Part shown: positions 44,915 to 56,730 of the stretch, in pieces
Layout: the number at the start of each line of letters is the position of its first letter
Position numbering within the stretch: the first letter of the stretch is position 1
Assembly: GCA_036936605.1 (NCBI GenBank)
Contig: JAUPFV010000001.1
Coordinates: 317,270,809 to 317,334,808, forward strand
Reading direction: 5' to 3'
Origin: Limnanthes douglasii subsp. nivea
Lineage: Eukaryota; Streptophyta; Magnoliopsida; Brassicales; Limnanthaceae
Length of the DNA stretch: 64,000 bases
Notes under the pieces: generated by a model
The model's input: the letters and a program-made list of their open reading frames with translations, nothing else
The model's database searches: none
Told to the model about the DNA's origin: nothing
Translations under genes and position numbers: made by a program

Positions 44915-46530
44915 AAATTTTGAAGCGCTACTCAACATTTCAAGAAGCTGCTAAAGACATATTCCAAAAACTTGCTTCCTAGGCTAAAAAGAAACGGAAT
45001 AACGCATTTCATACTGCCTTTCACCCCATCAATTTCCTCCAATGCCACATGTTTCCGATCAAAGAAGGTGGGCTGCCTCCTCAAGATTTATTTTCCGATC
45101 AAGATCCGAAGCTCGTATGCCGACGAATACCCCAGCCTGATTGCAAAGTATTTTTTTCCTATTCGCAACAGATCGGATAATCATCTGCCGAAAAAAAGAA
45201 GGAAAAGATCACCAAAGAAAAGAAAGGCAAAAAAGCAGTTAGCACATCTGTTGCTAACCCTTCCACGCCCTCGAAACCAAAGCGTCGAATATGAAAAGTT
45301 GCAGAACAACTTCTTTCACCCATCAAAGAGGGAAAAACATAAAAAACCTTGTCGAAGAAAAAGAAAGTATATTCTGATTCCTTCGGAAAGAAAAATAAAC
45401 AAAAGAAAATCACTTCATCTAATTTGGTTGATGAAAACGAAGACGATGCTGCTGAAAACCAACAATACCCCCAAATCCTTCGACCGAAGATAATTCTAAC
45501 AAAGACAATCCTGTGATTCTCATTGATGACAATTCGCCCACCGTTTATCATGCTCCTACAAGCTTCGACCCAAATATGTTTATCAATTTTGAGAACACAG
45601 AAGCGCTTACTGGCGAATAGGACCCAGTTATTCAAGTCATCCAAAATCACATGCTTGATTTTGGGAGGCCTACTTCAGATAAAGTTCTTCCAAAAGTTAC
45701 TCGTTCTTACAAACCTGTCACATCTCTGGATATGATTCACAAGCCTAGTACATCGAAATTTCGTAGCCCTCCTCCAAATCTTGCAATTGCTATCGCTCTT
45801 CAACTATTTTTTGATCTTGCCACTGCTGCAAAAACTCTTGCCTCTCAAATTGAAGCCTCTCAAGACCATCTCAAACAGTTGGCCAAAGATATGGTTTACT
45901 ATAAGGAATCTTATGAGGCTGAAAAGAAATTCAGAGAGACTTTGCACAAAAAAGTAACCGAACAGTTTTATGGTTATGAGATAGCTAGATCCAAGCTGAT
46001 AAAAAGCGCTCTATATAAAGGATCATCTTCGAATCAAGCATATGGTTGACACAGAGCTGATGACAAAGTCTCATGAAGAAAAAAAATAAAGAAACTCAAA
46101 ACCGAGCATGTTGCTTAGTTGAATATCAAAAAATCGAACTCCACCACACTTCAAAATTCTCTAACTCTTTGTGAAGCAAAAAATAAAGAGTTGACCGATA
46201 AAATAGAGAAGCTGAAGAAGAATTTCAAACCTGAAAAATCTGCTGCTGTAACTACTGCCAAAGCTGAGCTTTCAAAGAATATGGAAACAACTATTCAGGT
46301 CGGAAAAGAAGATGCAACCATCCTTCTTCTTCGAGAACTCCACGCTGCCTATCCAAAAATCAATCTTACAAATTTTTGGAACGATATTCCTGAAGAAAAA
46401 CTTCCAAACGAGGCTTTCGACCCTGTTCCTAGCTCATCATCTTCAGAGGACGAGTCATCCGAAGAAGAAGAATCTTCTGACTATTTGGCTAGCTACACTT
46501 TCAGTTTTTTTTTTGTCTTTGTCTAAGTAG

Positions 46531-47085
46531 AATATTTGTTTTTGTATTGTAACAACTTGATCTGAATGAAAAAGAATTCTTCCTTTTTATGTTACCGTTC
46601 TCTTGCATATTATTCGATGCTAAATACAAAATAATTGCAAAATCTTAATAATATAAACTTACCACCTCAAATACTTTAATAAAAATTAACAAGTATTATA
46701 ATTTTTCGAAAAAATGTATCTTCTTTGAAAAGATATGAATGTGTTGTTAAGCTTGATTAACTCATCAAAATTCTTAGTGAGTTTTTAAACATTCACTTCG
46801 AAATATCAAATGTAAAGTGGTTATAAAACATGGTTATCTCTTCGAAAAGTGTTATAAACACTTCAGAATATTCTACCCTTAACTAATCTCAAAAGTGATC
46901 AATATTTGATGATTTGTTAAGATATTATCCAAATAAATGTAAAACAACCATTTGCCAAAAAACAAAATTTATTGATAAAGTTGAATATGTACATGTACAT
47001 GACACCTCATTAAAACCATCTTGGGCCAACAGGGTAGGAAATAGTGCGCCATTCAAAACAAAAATTCCAAAGTACAAAAACGTGT
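46531..47085. other. Spacer between the antisense gene and integrase of G
   Basis: AT-rich, no coding signal. The two genes are convergent, so this would hold their overlapping 3' ends. AATGAAAAAGAATTC near 46565 follows the antisense gene. Confidence 0.35.
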
Positions 47086-48018
47086 CTACTCACAATAAAG
47101 CTTCAAGTGTTGAATATTCCATGAATGTTGTAGCATCCTCCCCTCAAAATCACAAAGACGATAAGACCCCGACTTAATTCTTTCAACAACTGTATAAGGC
47201 CCTTCCCAGTTTGGAGCCATTTTTCCGAGGCTCTTTTCCTTTGTGTGTAGGAAAACTTTTCGCAACACACTTTCTTTAAATTCTCTTCTTTTCAGCTTCG
47301 AATAATATCTACTTCTCATAAAAGTTTGATAATGTATTGTATTCAAATAAGCTCAAACCCTTTTTTCCTCAATCAAATCCAAATTTTCCCTTCGAACTTC
47401 ATCATTAAACCTTTCCGAATATTGGGATATTCTAAAAGATGACATCGTAGATTCAATAGGGCTAACTGCATCCATACCATATGCCAAAGCAAAATAAGCC
47501 TCTTTTGTATCCTCTCTTGGAGTTGTTCGATAAGCCCAAAGCACCTCTTGCAAATAATTTGGCCATTTTCCTGCTGCCCTCGATAGATTTTTCTTCAAGC
47601 CATCTAAAATTATTCTATTTGTCACTTCCACTTGTCCATTAGCTTGAGGATGAAATAGAGTAAAAAAACATTGCTGAATCCCTTTAGAAGTACAAAATGC
47701 AGCCATTTCCCTATTATTAAATTGAGGGCCATTATCTGTTGTAATTCTCCGAGGAACTCCAAAACGACAACATATATTATTCACAGTAAATTTGATGACA
47801 TCCTTTGCTTTGGTGCCTGATAGCGGTTCTGCTTCTGCCCACTTCGTAAAATAATCCACCGCCACAATTATCATTTGCCTTCCCCCAGAGGCCATCGATA
47901 AAGGTCCCACCAAATAAATTCTATATCTATCAAATGGTATCGCCTCAGATATAGACATAATCGGTACTGTCGGTCTGTGAATAGCATTAGAAAATCTCTG
48001 ACAAGTATCGCAACCTCA
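47086..48018 (-). pseudogene. Integrase of element G
   Basis: Starts after a TGA (48016-48018) within the zinc-binding GCDTCQR motif. Core motifs are intact: VAVDYFTKWAEAEPL, TTDNGPQFNN and NGQVEVTNRI (D, D, E). AYRTTPRE and FALAYGMDAVSP follow. A second TGA at 47353-47355 is followed in frame by the C-terminal GPY/F-type module, KMAPNWEGPYTVVERI, ending at 47086. It inserts the cDNA into the genome; two stops disable it here. Confidence 0.9.
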
Positions 48019-48860
48019 GACTAAATTCTTAGCATCGTTCATGATTGTAGGCCAGTAAAAGCCTGCAAGTAAAACTCTACGCGATAAAGCTTTAAACCCA
48101 CAAGCTGACCCTTCACCATCATGCAATTCTGACAATACTTCTTGTGATTCTTGCTTGCCTAAACATCGTAGTAATGGTCTGCTTAATGCCTTTTTATGTA
48201 AAATTCCATCCAAAACTATATATCCGAAGGCTTCACCCCTTAACTTTTTAGCCAATTGAGAATCATGTGGCAATAATCCTTGCGTAAAAAAATTAAGGAT
48301 ATCTGATCGCCAATCACGTCGGCTTTCATCAGTGACAAAAAATTCTTCTATAATTTCACATTGGCCAGATTGAGTAACAATTGTAGGATTTTCTTGTAGC
48401 AAAATCAAAAGATATTCTTCCTTGTAAGCAACATTTGCTAAAGAATCAACCACCATGTTACTTCCTCGCCCGATATATTCCACAACCACATTGTCAAACA
48501 GAAGCATTAAATTCCGAAGCTCCCGAAAATATAAAATCAAACGATCCTTTCTTGCTTCGGAAAATCCAGACACTTGATTTGCTAATAACTGAGAATTCGT
48601 TTCCAAACATACTGTAGTCGCCCCACAAATGTTTGCGAATCTCAAACCTGCCAAGGCAGCTTCGTACTCAACTTCATTGTTTGAAGCATGAAAACCGAAT
48701 TTAATTGATTGGACTATTGTTTCCCTTGTCAGAGCTGTCAATTGAACCCCAACACTGCACTCTGAAATACTAGATCCTCCATCTGTTCGAACAATCCACC
48801 TCGAATCTATAGGCAAATTGTTTTTTACTTTCTTCCTCATCCGATCGACTTGAGTAGAAC
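48016..48860 (-). pseudogene. Second (archaeal-like) RNase H of element G
   Basis: Reads WIVRTDGGSSISECSVGVQL, then FGFHASNNEVEYEAALAGL, LETNSQLLANQV, and IGRGSNMVVDSLANVA. This gives the D-E-(D)-D pattern of the extra RNase H of Tat/Ogre elements, with ETNSQ where D-SQ is expected. It is fused to the integrase zinc domain. A 1-base frame change near 48855 separates it from the ordinary RNase H. Confidence 0.85.
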
Positions 48861-49204
48861 TCAACAAAAATATCAGCCAGTGCTTGTGCCTTGATCGCTG
48901 TTCGAGGTGTAAATAAAATATTGTAGTCCCCTAACTCCACTGACCATTTGGTCATCCTCCCCGAAATATCAGGTCGTTGCAATACATTTTTTAAGGGGAA
49001 TGAAGTTTGGACTTCTATAGTATGAGCTTGAAAATATGGACGCATCTTCCTAGCGGCAATCACTAATGCTAAAGCTATCTTCTCCAACTTCATATATCTC
49101 TTTTGTGCTGCCACCAGACTTTTACTAACGTAATACACCGGCTTCGGAATTCCTTAATCTTCACTAATTAACACTGCGCCGAGTGCAAAATCTGATACAA
49201 TGAT
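48861..49204 (-). pseudogene. RNase H of element G
   Basis: VSDFALGAVLISED, a TAA (Gln codon expected), then GIPKPVYYVSKSLVAAQKRY, LEKIALALVIAARKMRPYF, SGRMTKWSVELGDYNILF and AIKAQALADIFVEF. Typical gypsy RNase H removing RNA from the hybrid. Two stops near 49155 and 49208 cut it from RT. Confidence 0.9.
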
Positions 49205-50308
49205 TTACAAGAATAATTTCTCCCCATTTCGAGGCTTTGTTAATATTTCTGGTGATGACAACAAATTTTTAATGTTTGTGAATGCTGCTTCGTATTCCGA
49301 CGTCCATTCGAACCTGTTAGGTCCTCGTAACAGTTGAAAGAAAGGAAAACATTTGTCAGAAAATCGTGAAATAAATCGATTAAGTGCTGCTAACCTTCCT
49401 GTCAATATCTCCACTTCTTTGACTGATCGAGGTGAATTTATTGTTATCAAAGCTTTTAAGTATTCTGGGTCGGATTCTATTCCTTTTTCACTAACAATAA
49501 AACCCCAAAACTTCCCCGATCGAACTCCGAAGGTACACTTTTCAGGATTTAATTTCAACCTGATTGCTCTTAGATTAAAAAAAGCTTCCTCTTGATCATC
49601 AAGATGCACTTTGTCCCTTGAACTTTTCACTACCATATCGTCTATATATACCTCCATATTTCTTCCAATATGTGTAGAAACATCTTTATTAATTAATCTC
49701 TGATAAGTGGCTCCAGCATTCTTTAATCCGAAGGGCATCACTCTATAACAATGGAGGCCTCTATGAGTTATAAAAGTTGTGCACTCTTGATCCTTCAGAT
49801 CCATCTGGATCTGATGATACCCTGCGAAAGCATCCATAAAAGTCAAAATTTTGTTACCTGGAGTGGAATCAATTAACTGATCTATTTGGGGAACATGAAA
49901 TTGATATTTGGGGCAAGCTCTATTCAAATTTGTAAAATCCACACACATCCTTCATTTCCCATTATTCTTTTTAACCACCACCGGATTCGCCGTCCACAAA
50001 GGATACCGTGATTCCCTTATGTGTCCGACCTGAGACAAACGATCCACTTCTGTAACAATTGCTTCCGCTTTTTCTGTAGAAAACACTCTCCTTTTTTGAA
50101 TCATTGGTTTGACCTTTGGATTTATGGCCAAGATGTGCCGAATTACTTCAATAGGTACTCCTGTTACATTTTCTGTATTCCAAGCGAAGACATCCAAATT
50201 CTGAGATAAAAAATCAAGCAGTTGTTGACGTAGAAAATGGGTCATTAAAGTTCCAATCTGAAGCACCTTTCCTTCCGAAAAAGTAAACTCCTCTATTTCT
50301 TCGCTCAC
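49205..50308 (-). pseudogene. Reverse transcriptase of element G
   Basis: KRRVFSTEKAEAIVTEVDRL and NPVVVKKNNGK end in a TGA at 49952-49954 where Trp is expected, followed in frame by MCVDFTNLNRACPKYQFHVP, FMDAFAGYHQIQM, MPFGLKNAGATYQRL and the catalytic VYIDDMVVKS. Thumb: LNPEKCTFGVRSGKFWGFIV. One nonsense codon is the only lesion seen in more than 350 codons. Confidence 0.9.
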
Positions 50309-51120
50309 TGTTAAAGACCCCGGGGTTTCCCTTGGATCGTCAAACTTTTCTTCTGAATCCGAGGGTACCCTCTCTAAGTGTTATTCTCGCATCAAATCTC
50401 CACTACTGGATCCTCGGACCCGAAGCATAGTGGTATAACATTCTCTGGAAACCTTTTGATCGCCTCGAACCACTCCAACTCTGTCTCCAACCATGTACTT
50501 AAAGTATTGATAAACTGTTGAAACTACCCCATACATTCTTGAAAGCCATGATCTTCAAAAAATAGCCTTATAACTTGTGGGACAGTCCACCACCACAAAA
50601 AGTACTTGGACCTTTTTTTGAATGACCATTTTCCCAAACTAACTTTCCCCTCGAATTCTCCAACAACACGCGCTATTACACCCGTGAATCCGATAATTGT
50701 ACGATCCGACTGAGTAATTCGAGGTGGGTTTATCATCCTATCATAAGTAGACTAAAAAAGGACATTAGCAGAACTGCCAGTGTCAATCAGCACACATCAA
50801 ATTTCGACGCCAGCCACTTCAGCTCCAATTACCACAACATCCTCATGTGGTCATGCAGTCCCTCTCAAATCATCTTTATCAAACAAAATGAAGGGAATAT
50901 CTTTCTTTCCATACAAATGTATTGACATCATCCCTTCAATTTGAGTTGTCAGATTGACAACCTGCCTTTTCCTCGAACTGTCTGAATTTCCAGTCATTGA
51001 ATCGCCCCTAAAAATTGCCAATGATTAAAAAAACTTGCTATCAGAAGCAACCTGTTTGGATCCTTTTCAACATATTCAGTAGAAGCATCGAATGACTCAA
51101 TCTGTGAATCCATCATCAAA
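50309..51120 (-). pseudogene. Protease and Gag end of element G
   Basis: The aspartic protease site reads VLIDTGSSANVLF (50760-50795), followed after a stop by STYDRMINPPRITQSDRTII and GFTGVIARVVGEFEGKVSLG, then a frame change in what should be FLVVDC. Upstream is a short tail of Gag-like sequence, cut at about 51120 by the LTR of element F. Confidence 0.75.
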
Positions 51121-51920
51121 TTTGTATTGTGCAGGTTACAAACCCAAAAAGGTAGCCAATTCCGATTTTTCGTTTTGGTTTTGTATTCTGCCGTAAACCA
51201 AGTGAGTGACCAATTGTGTTTTTTCCTCCTCTTTTTATAATTTGGCCGAAACCCTAAAAGAAGTCCATTTCTTTTTTTTTATTCCTTTTTAATTTCCTTT
51301 TCTCTCTTTTCCGTTTTGTCTCTGGTGGTTCATGCAGCCCAATGAAGCCCATGTGTACGACTTTGAATCACATACCTAAAACTTGTTCAAAACTTGCTTT
51401 TAAGTACATTAAATTTCAAGTTTCTTCAATTTTAACCCCAAATTTATTAATATTATCACAATTTACCCACGACACAACTCCAACCTTTTACTAAAAATTT
51501 AATTTGGAACAGAAAGCCTAATGGTGCAGGTAAATGAACCAATATTTTCCTGCGATGGCAAATAAAATGAAATATTAAAATCATCTGATCGTAATCGAAA
51601 TAATGAACAGTTCTTATCGAAATCTATCAGGACTACTGTCACTTATATACATGCCTTTACACTGAAATAAAATGAAGGTTACGAACATAAACAATAGTAA
51701 ATCTAGCCATAAAAATGTTAAAGGGAAATAAAACATACAAAATTATAAATTATTACGAACATTATGAGCATTTCGATTCCCAAAAAGTTTATACTGTCTG
51801 CATATTGCTATACCTACGAGAATGAATGAAAAACACGTTGAAACACAACAAAAACTTGTTAACCGGCGACGATTTTAAGAATAATAGAAGCGTAATAAGT
51901 GATATGAAATGCACTTATCA
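51121..51920 (-). repeat. 3' LTR of element F, truncated
   Basis: Matches 59828-60645 of the 5' LTR with scattered substitutions and small indels. The U3 start TGATAAGTGCATTTC is intact beside the polypurine tract. The missing 1.2 kb is the other side of the LTR, replaced at the junction by Tat element G. Confidence 0.85.
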
Positions 51921-51937
51921 AACCCCCAAACTTAAAC
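51921..51937 (-). other. Polypurine tract of element F
   Basis: Minus strand GGTTTAAGTTTGGGGGTT directly before TGATAAG, the usual Athila arrangement. Confidence 0.8.
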
Positions 51938-53179
51938 CGTTGCTTGTCCTCAAGCGATGCAAAACATGTTTAACAATTGATGCATGAATGCAATGATCCC
52001 GAACGAGTAACCACAACTAATTCAGCATAAATGCCTCAACGAATGTAATGACCTCGGAATGCGAAATAACTAGGTACTCAAATGATAGCAATACAAGCGT
52101 AGAAGTGCGCATCTGTGCTCAAACTCAATGGACGTGTTTTTAGTATAGGTTAATGGGCCTTACTCGTTTTTATCATAATAACCACAAGTTTGGAAACGAA
52201 ATATAACCTAGATTCTCCATAGTCAAGATGCACATCCATATTTCCCCGGGGTTGTCAACGATTTATTATGTTTTATTCTATATACAGACACCCAAAGGGT
52301 TATTTGACCGTGCAATGGACGAGGTCCCCAAAAGACTTATACAATGGTGCCCATGTAGCGCGCTTTAGGTTAGCGGATCCCAGAACGGAAAAGTTTTAGG
52401 TCACTAGGCACAAAGTCCCCTAGAACTTAATAACTCGAGTAACAAAGAGCTCATCCTAGCCAATTTTGCGTTTTATTTTTCATCTTTATTTTATAAGCGA
52501 TTGGGAATGAGTGCGTTTCACTCCATCTCATTCCACCCCTAGACTACTCGTAATACGCAGTCCCCAGCGAGAGGACGCACGTCAACGAGCGGCTACTAGC
52601 CTTTGACACCTAACTGAATAATATGCATATTTATCTTTCAACTCCCCCAAACTTATATTTTTGCAATCCACGAGCTATTAAATGATTAAGGTATGATTCT
52701 AAACCTAAGAAAAATTATGTATAATATTACTCAAGTGTGTCTGTAACTAGCATAAAAAGAATCGATGAGTCTACATGTATTAATTGTGCTTCTACATCAA
52801 GCAAGCTAATTTACAAGCAACCTAATCAGATTTTATTCATACTGCCATTCGAAACAATTTTCATCATTGGCTACTTAAGTAGAAACAAAACTCAAGGGAT
52901 CAAAGATGCAAAATGCATGAACAAAATGTTATGCTAATAGACTAACTCGATCTTAAACACAGTCTACACGATCATAGCATGAATATGCAGATAAGCATGA
53001 CTAACATGAAGATGCAATGTCTATCATGAATAACTACTATGATGAATGCAACTACAAGAAATTAAAAGATACAAGAAGCACTCCCCTATACGTTCAGCAG
53101 TGTTGATCATTGTTTCCCAGTGGGTTGTCTCCCACGAAGCACTTGTTTAACGTCGATAGCTCGACGATACCACTCGGAA
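51938..53179. other. 3' internal noncoding region of element F
   Basis: About 1.2 kb between integrase and the polypurine tract. Some Athila elements carry an envelope-like frame here; I see none. Confidence 0.5.
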
Positions 53180-54520
53180 TCATGTAGTGACGAGGCTGAT
53201 GATGAATGCCTCACGGTTCACCATATCTCCATAGTAATGCTTGAGTCGTTGACCATTGATTTTGAATGCTTTGTCTGGTGATTCCTCATAGATTTCAACT
53301 GCTCCATGTGGATATACTGTCTTGACTTTAAAAGGTCCAGACCATATTGGCTTGAGCTTTCCATGGAAATGCTGTAGACGAGAGTTGAAAAGAAGAACCA
53401 TTTGACCTGGCTTAAAAGCTTTATGTAAAAGCTTCCTATCATTCCATTTCTTGACTTTTTCCTTATACATCTTCGAGTTCTCATAGGCTTGAGAACGAAA
53501 CTCATCAAGTTCATTCAATTGAAGCACACACTTCTCACCAGCTGCTTGAATGTCGAAATTCAACTTCTTTAAAGCCCAAAATGCCTTATGCTCGAGTTCT
53601 GCTGGAAGGTGACAAGCCTTACCATATAATAACTAAAATGGTGACATCCCAAGTGGAGTTTTGTAAGCCGTTCGGTATGCCCATGCCGCTTCATCAAACT
53701 TTAAAGACCAATCTTTTCTCGAAGGATTCACCACTTTTTCCAAGATTCGTTTGATTTCTCGATTTGAGACTTCAGCTTGACCATTAGTTTGAGGGTGATA
53801 AGCGGTAACAACACGATGAGAAACACCATATTTAGCCAACAAGGCTGTGAACTGAAGTTTGCAAAAGTGGGTCCCTTCATCACTGATTATAGCACGAGGA
53901 GTTCCGAAGCGAGTGAAGATTTGCTTACGAAGGAAATTGATCACTACCTTTGCATTGTTAGTTGGGAGAGCTTTCACCTCAACCCACTTGAATACATAAT
54001 CCACATCTAAGAGTATGTATAGATTGTTGCATGAGGACACAAATGGTCCCATGAAATCTATTCCCCACACACATCGAATACCTCAACCTCAAGAATCATA
54101 TTAAGGGGCATCTCATTTCGCCTAGAAATATTACCAACCCTTAGGCATCGATCGCATCTACAGACGTACAGATGAACATCCTTAAACAAGATAGGCCAGT
54201 AGAAACCTGCTTGAAGAACCCGAGCAACTGTCTTATCCCCAACATCATGTCCTCCATAAACCATAGAGTGACAATCATGTAAAACTTTCCCAATCTCACT
54301 ATAAGGGATGCAACGTCGGATCATCTTATCAGCACACTGTTTAAACAAGAATGGCTCATCGCAAAGATACCATTTCACGTCATGCAAGAATTTCTTCCGT
54401 TGAGCCGAAGTAAAATATGAAAAAATCACATTGCTAACCAAATAGTTAACAAAATCAGCAAACCATGGCACTTTTCCTTGGATAAGGAACAACTGCTCAT
54501 CTGGGAAACATTCGTTGATA
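53180..54520 (-). pseudogene. Integrase of element F
   Basis: Zinc domain: HDCHSMVYGGHDVGDKTVAR and CRCDRCLRVGNISRR. Core after a frame change: [25 protein letters not shown] (usual SDGGTHF) and [20 protein letters not shown]. The D, D, E set is readable. A stop lies near 53633; the C-terminal part (KPGQMVLLFNSRLQHFHGKL, then KPIWSGPFKV) runs to 53180. Confidence 0.9.
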
Positions 54521-55940
54521 AGAATTCCATCTCCCTTGTCTTTCTCATGTTTCTCAAGACGTGAGAGATGGTCAGCTACTTGGTTTTTAGTCCCCCTTCA
54601 TGTCTTTAATTTCCAACTCGAATTCCTGAAGCAAGAGTACCCATCAAATTAAGCGAGGCTTGACATCCTTTTTAGATAGCAGGTACTTGATAGCCGAATG
54701 GTCCTTGAAAACCGTGAAATTAGCACCAAGCAAGTATGATCTGAACTTCTCAAAACCATAGACAATAACCAAGAGCTCTTTCTCAGTAACGGTGTAGTTT
54801 CGTTGTGCATAATTGCGGGTTTTACTAGCATAGTGAACCACGTGAAACATCTTCAGCTTCCTTTGACCAAGAACGACTCCCACAACGAAATCACTAGCAT
54901 CACACATCATCTCAAATGGCTCTTCCCAGTTAGGCGCAGTGATGATAGAGGTTGAAGTCAACTTTTTCTTCAAGAGCTCAAAAGAAACGAAACACTCTTC
55001 AGTATATCGAAAGGGAATATCCTTTTCAAGTAGACTACAAAGTGGTTTGGTGATCTTTGAGAAGTCCTGAATAAAACGTCTATAGAATCCAGCATGACCA
55101 AGAAAACTACGAATTCCTTTTACTGAGACAGGCGGAGGAAGCTTTTTTATCGTTTCAAGCTTGGCCTTGTCCACTTCTAAACCCCTCTTAGACACCTTGT
55201 GTCCAATGATAATACCTTCTTGCAGCATGAAGTGATATTTTCCCAATTAAGAATGAGGTTTGTTTCCACACATCTCTCAATTACTCTACCCAGATTAGAT
55301 AGACAACCATCGTATGATTTCCCAAAGACTGTGAAATCATCCATGAACACCTCCATGATATTGCCAACCATATCATAGAAAATAACCATCATGCACCTTA
55401 GAAAAGTAGCGGGTGCATTGCAAAGTCCGAACAAGACACGTCGAAAAGCAAATGTACCAAAAGGGCATGTGAAGGTGGTCTTCTCCTGATCTTCCGGAGC
55501 TATACAAATCTGATTGCAGCCTGAATATCCATCGAGCATACAGTAATACTCATGGCCCGCCAACCTATCCAACATTTAATCAATAAATGGAAAGGGAAAG
55601 TGATCCTTTCTAGTGGCCTTATTCAATTTACGATAATCCATGCAAATTCTCCATCCAGTGACTGTTCGAGTGGGGATGAGTTTATTCTTTTTATTTGTTA
55701 TTACTGTCATTCCTCCATTCTTTGGTACACATTGCACCGAACTTACCACAGACTGTCTGAGATAGGATAGATAATGCCTGCATCTAGCCACTTTAGAATT
55801 TCTTTCTTCACCACCTTTTTCATGATAGGATTTAGCCTCCTTTGATGCTCGATAGATGGTTTTCTCCCTTCTTCGAGCAGAATCTTGTGCATGCAGTAAG
55901 AGGGACTGATCCCCTTGATATCTGCTATGGTCCAACCAAT
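54521..55940 (-). pseudogene. Reverse transcriptase and RNase H of element F
   Basis: RT: GWRICMDYRKLNKATRKDHF, a stop, then MLDRLAGHEYYCMLDGYSG, EDQEKTTFTCPFGTFAFRR and the active site VFMDDFTVFG. After a frame change: KRGLEVDKAKLETI and FLGHAGFYRRFIQDFSKI. RNase H: MCDASDFVVGVVLG, YTVTEKELLVIVYGFEKFRS and FKDHSAIKYLLSKKD. The phrases LDGYSG.NQI and FMDDF.VFG are typical of Athila. Confidence 0.9.
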
Positions 55941-56730
55941 GGCTGATTTGAACTTCCTCTTACTCTCAATAGCTTTTCTTCCTCAGTACCTGAAAGGTTA
56001 GATGCAATAATAACAGGCAATGTAGATGACTCTACTAAGAAAACATACCTGAGATGATCTGGTAGTCGTTTGAGTTCAAGTTTAGGAGCTTCTTCTAGAG
56101 AAGGTTTAAGCCTTTCCTGAGAATCCTTAAGAACACCCAATCCAAGCAACTAATGTGGAATATTAAGCCTCTTTTGATACGGGGCTGCCTGTAGTAGTTG
56201 AACACATTCAGATATTTCTTCGTCTTCGAAGTCAGATTCACCATGTAGAGCTCTGCCCAGAACATCTGGACTCGCAAACCGATCCAACTCATGATTGTGC
56301 AAAGAATCGACCATATCCAACTTGAAACATTCTTCATCCTCTGTTGGAGATTTCATAGCCTTGAAAACGTTGAAAGTGACATTCTAGTCTTGTACTCTCA
56401 TAGTGAGCTCCCCTTTCTGGACATCAATCAAAGTTTTGCCCGTTGCCAAGAATGGTCTTCCCATGATTATGAGGATTTTTTTGTCCTTTTCGAAATCCAA
56501 GATAATGAAGTCAACCAGAAAGATAAGCTTATCTACCTTTACTAAGACATCTTCCACAATACCACGAGGATATGTGATAGAGTGATCATCCAGCTGCAAA
56601 GAGATGTTAGTCAGTTTTGGCTCAGGTAGCCCAAGTTTCTCAAACAAAAATAGGGGCATCAGATTGATACTCGATCCCAAGTCACATAAACATTTGCTGA
56701 AAGATAAATTGCCAATTGAATAAGGAATGG
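55941..56730 (-). pseudogene. Protease region of element F
   Basis: LCDLGSSINLMPLFLFEKLG contains the Athila protease active site (D-L-G in place of D-T-G). It is followed by GIVEDVLVKVDKLIFLVDFI, a hairpin region and IIMGRPFLATGKTLIDVQKG, then a TAG and an acidic linker. The linker to RT is frame-shifted near 55935-56150. Confidence 0.8.

Larger units (their letters stand above)
43572..46526 (+). pseudogene. Convergent extra gene (antisense ORF) of element G
   Basis: From the ATG at 43572 the protein reads MGKKLITKKSKAILPKTPES, then Ser/Thr/Pro-rich text, then a folded-looking domain around MIVEYFEVLSLCPTQVAPNQ (44500-44830). An 81-base intron follows, then FQEAAKDIFQKLAS and CHMFPIKEGGLPPQDLF, a Lys-rich stretch (KKKEKITKEKKGKK) like a nuclear signal, a coiled coil (IEASQDHLKQLAKDMVYYKE and beyond) and an acidic Ser/Glu tail. 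Several stops and frame changes break it. Extra ORFs antisense to pol are known in some Tat elements; their role is unknown. The domain resembles plant putative gypsy-type transposon proteins. Confidence 0.7.
42548..51120 (-). mobile_element. Element G: Tat-lineage gypsy element, 5' truncated
   Basis: Minus-strand protease, RT, RNase H, second RNase H and integrase lie in long, easily read frames, followed by a convergent plus-strand gene, a polypurine tract and a probable LTR. The double RNase H places it in Tat. Gag and the 5' LTR are missing: at about 51120 the element meets the truncated LTR of Athila element F. It is much younger than A and B judged by frame integrity. Confidence 0.85.

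Noticed and set aside
45159..45650. 163-residue minus-strand frame
   Set aside because: It is the shadow of the Lys-rich part of the antisense gene of G; its Phe/Ser-rich composition mirrors AAG/GAA codons on the other strand.
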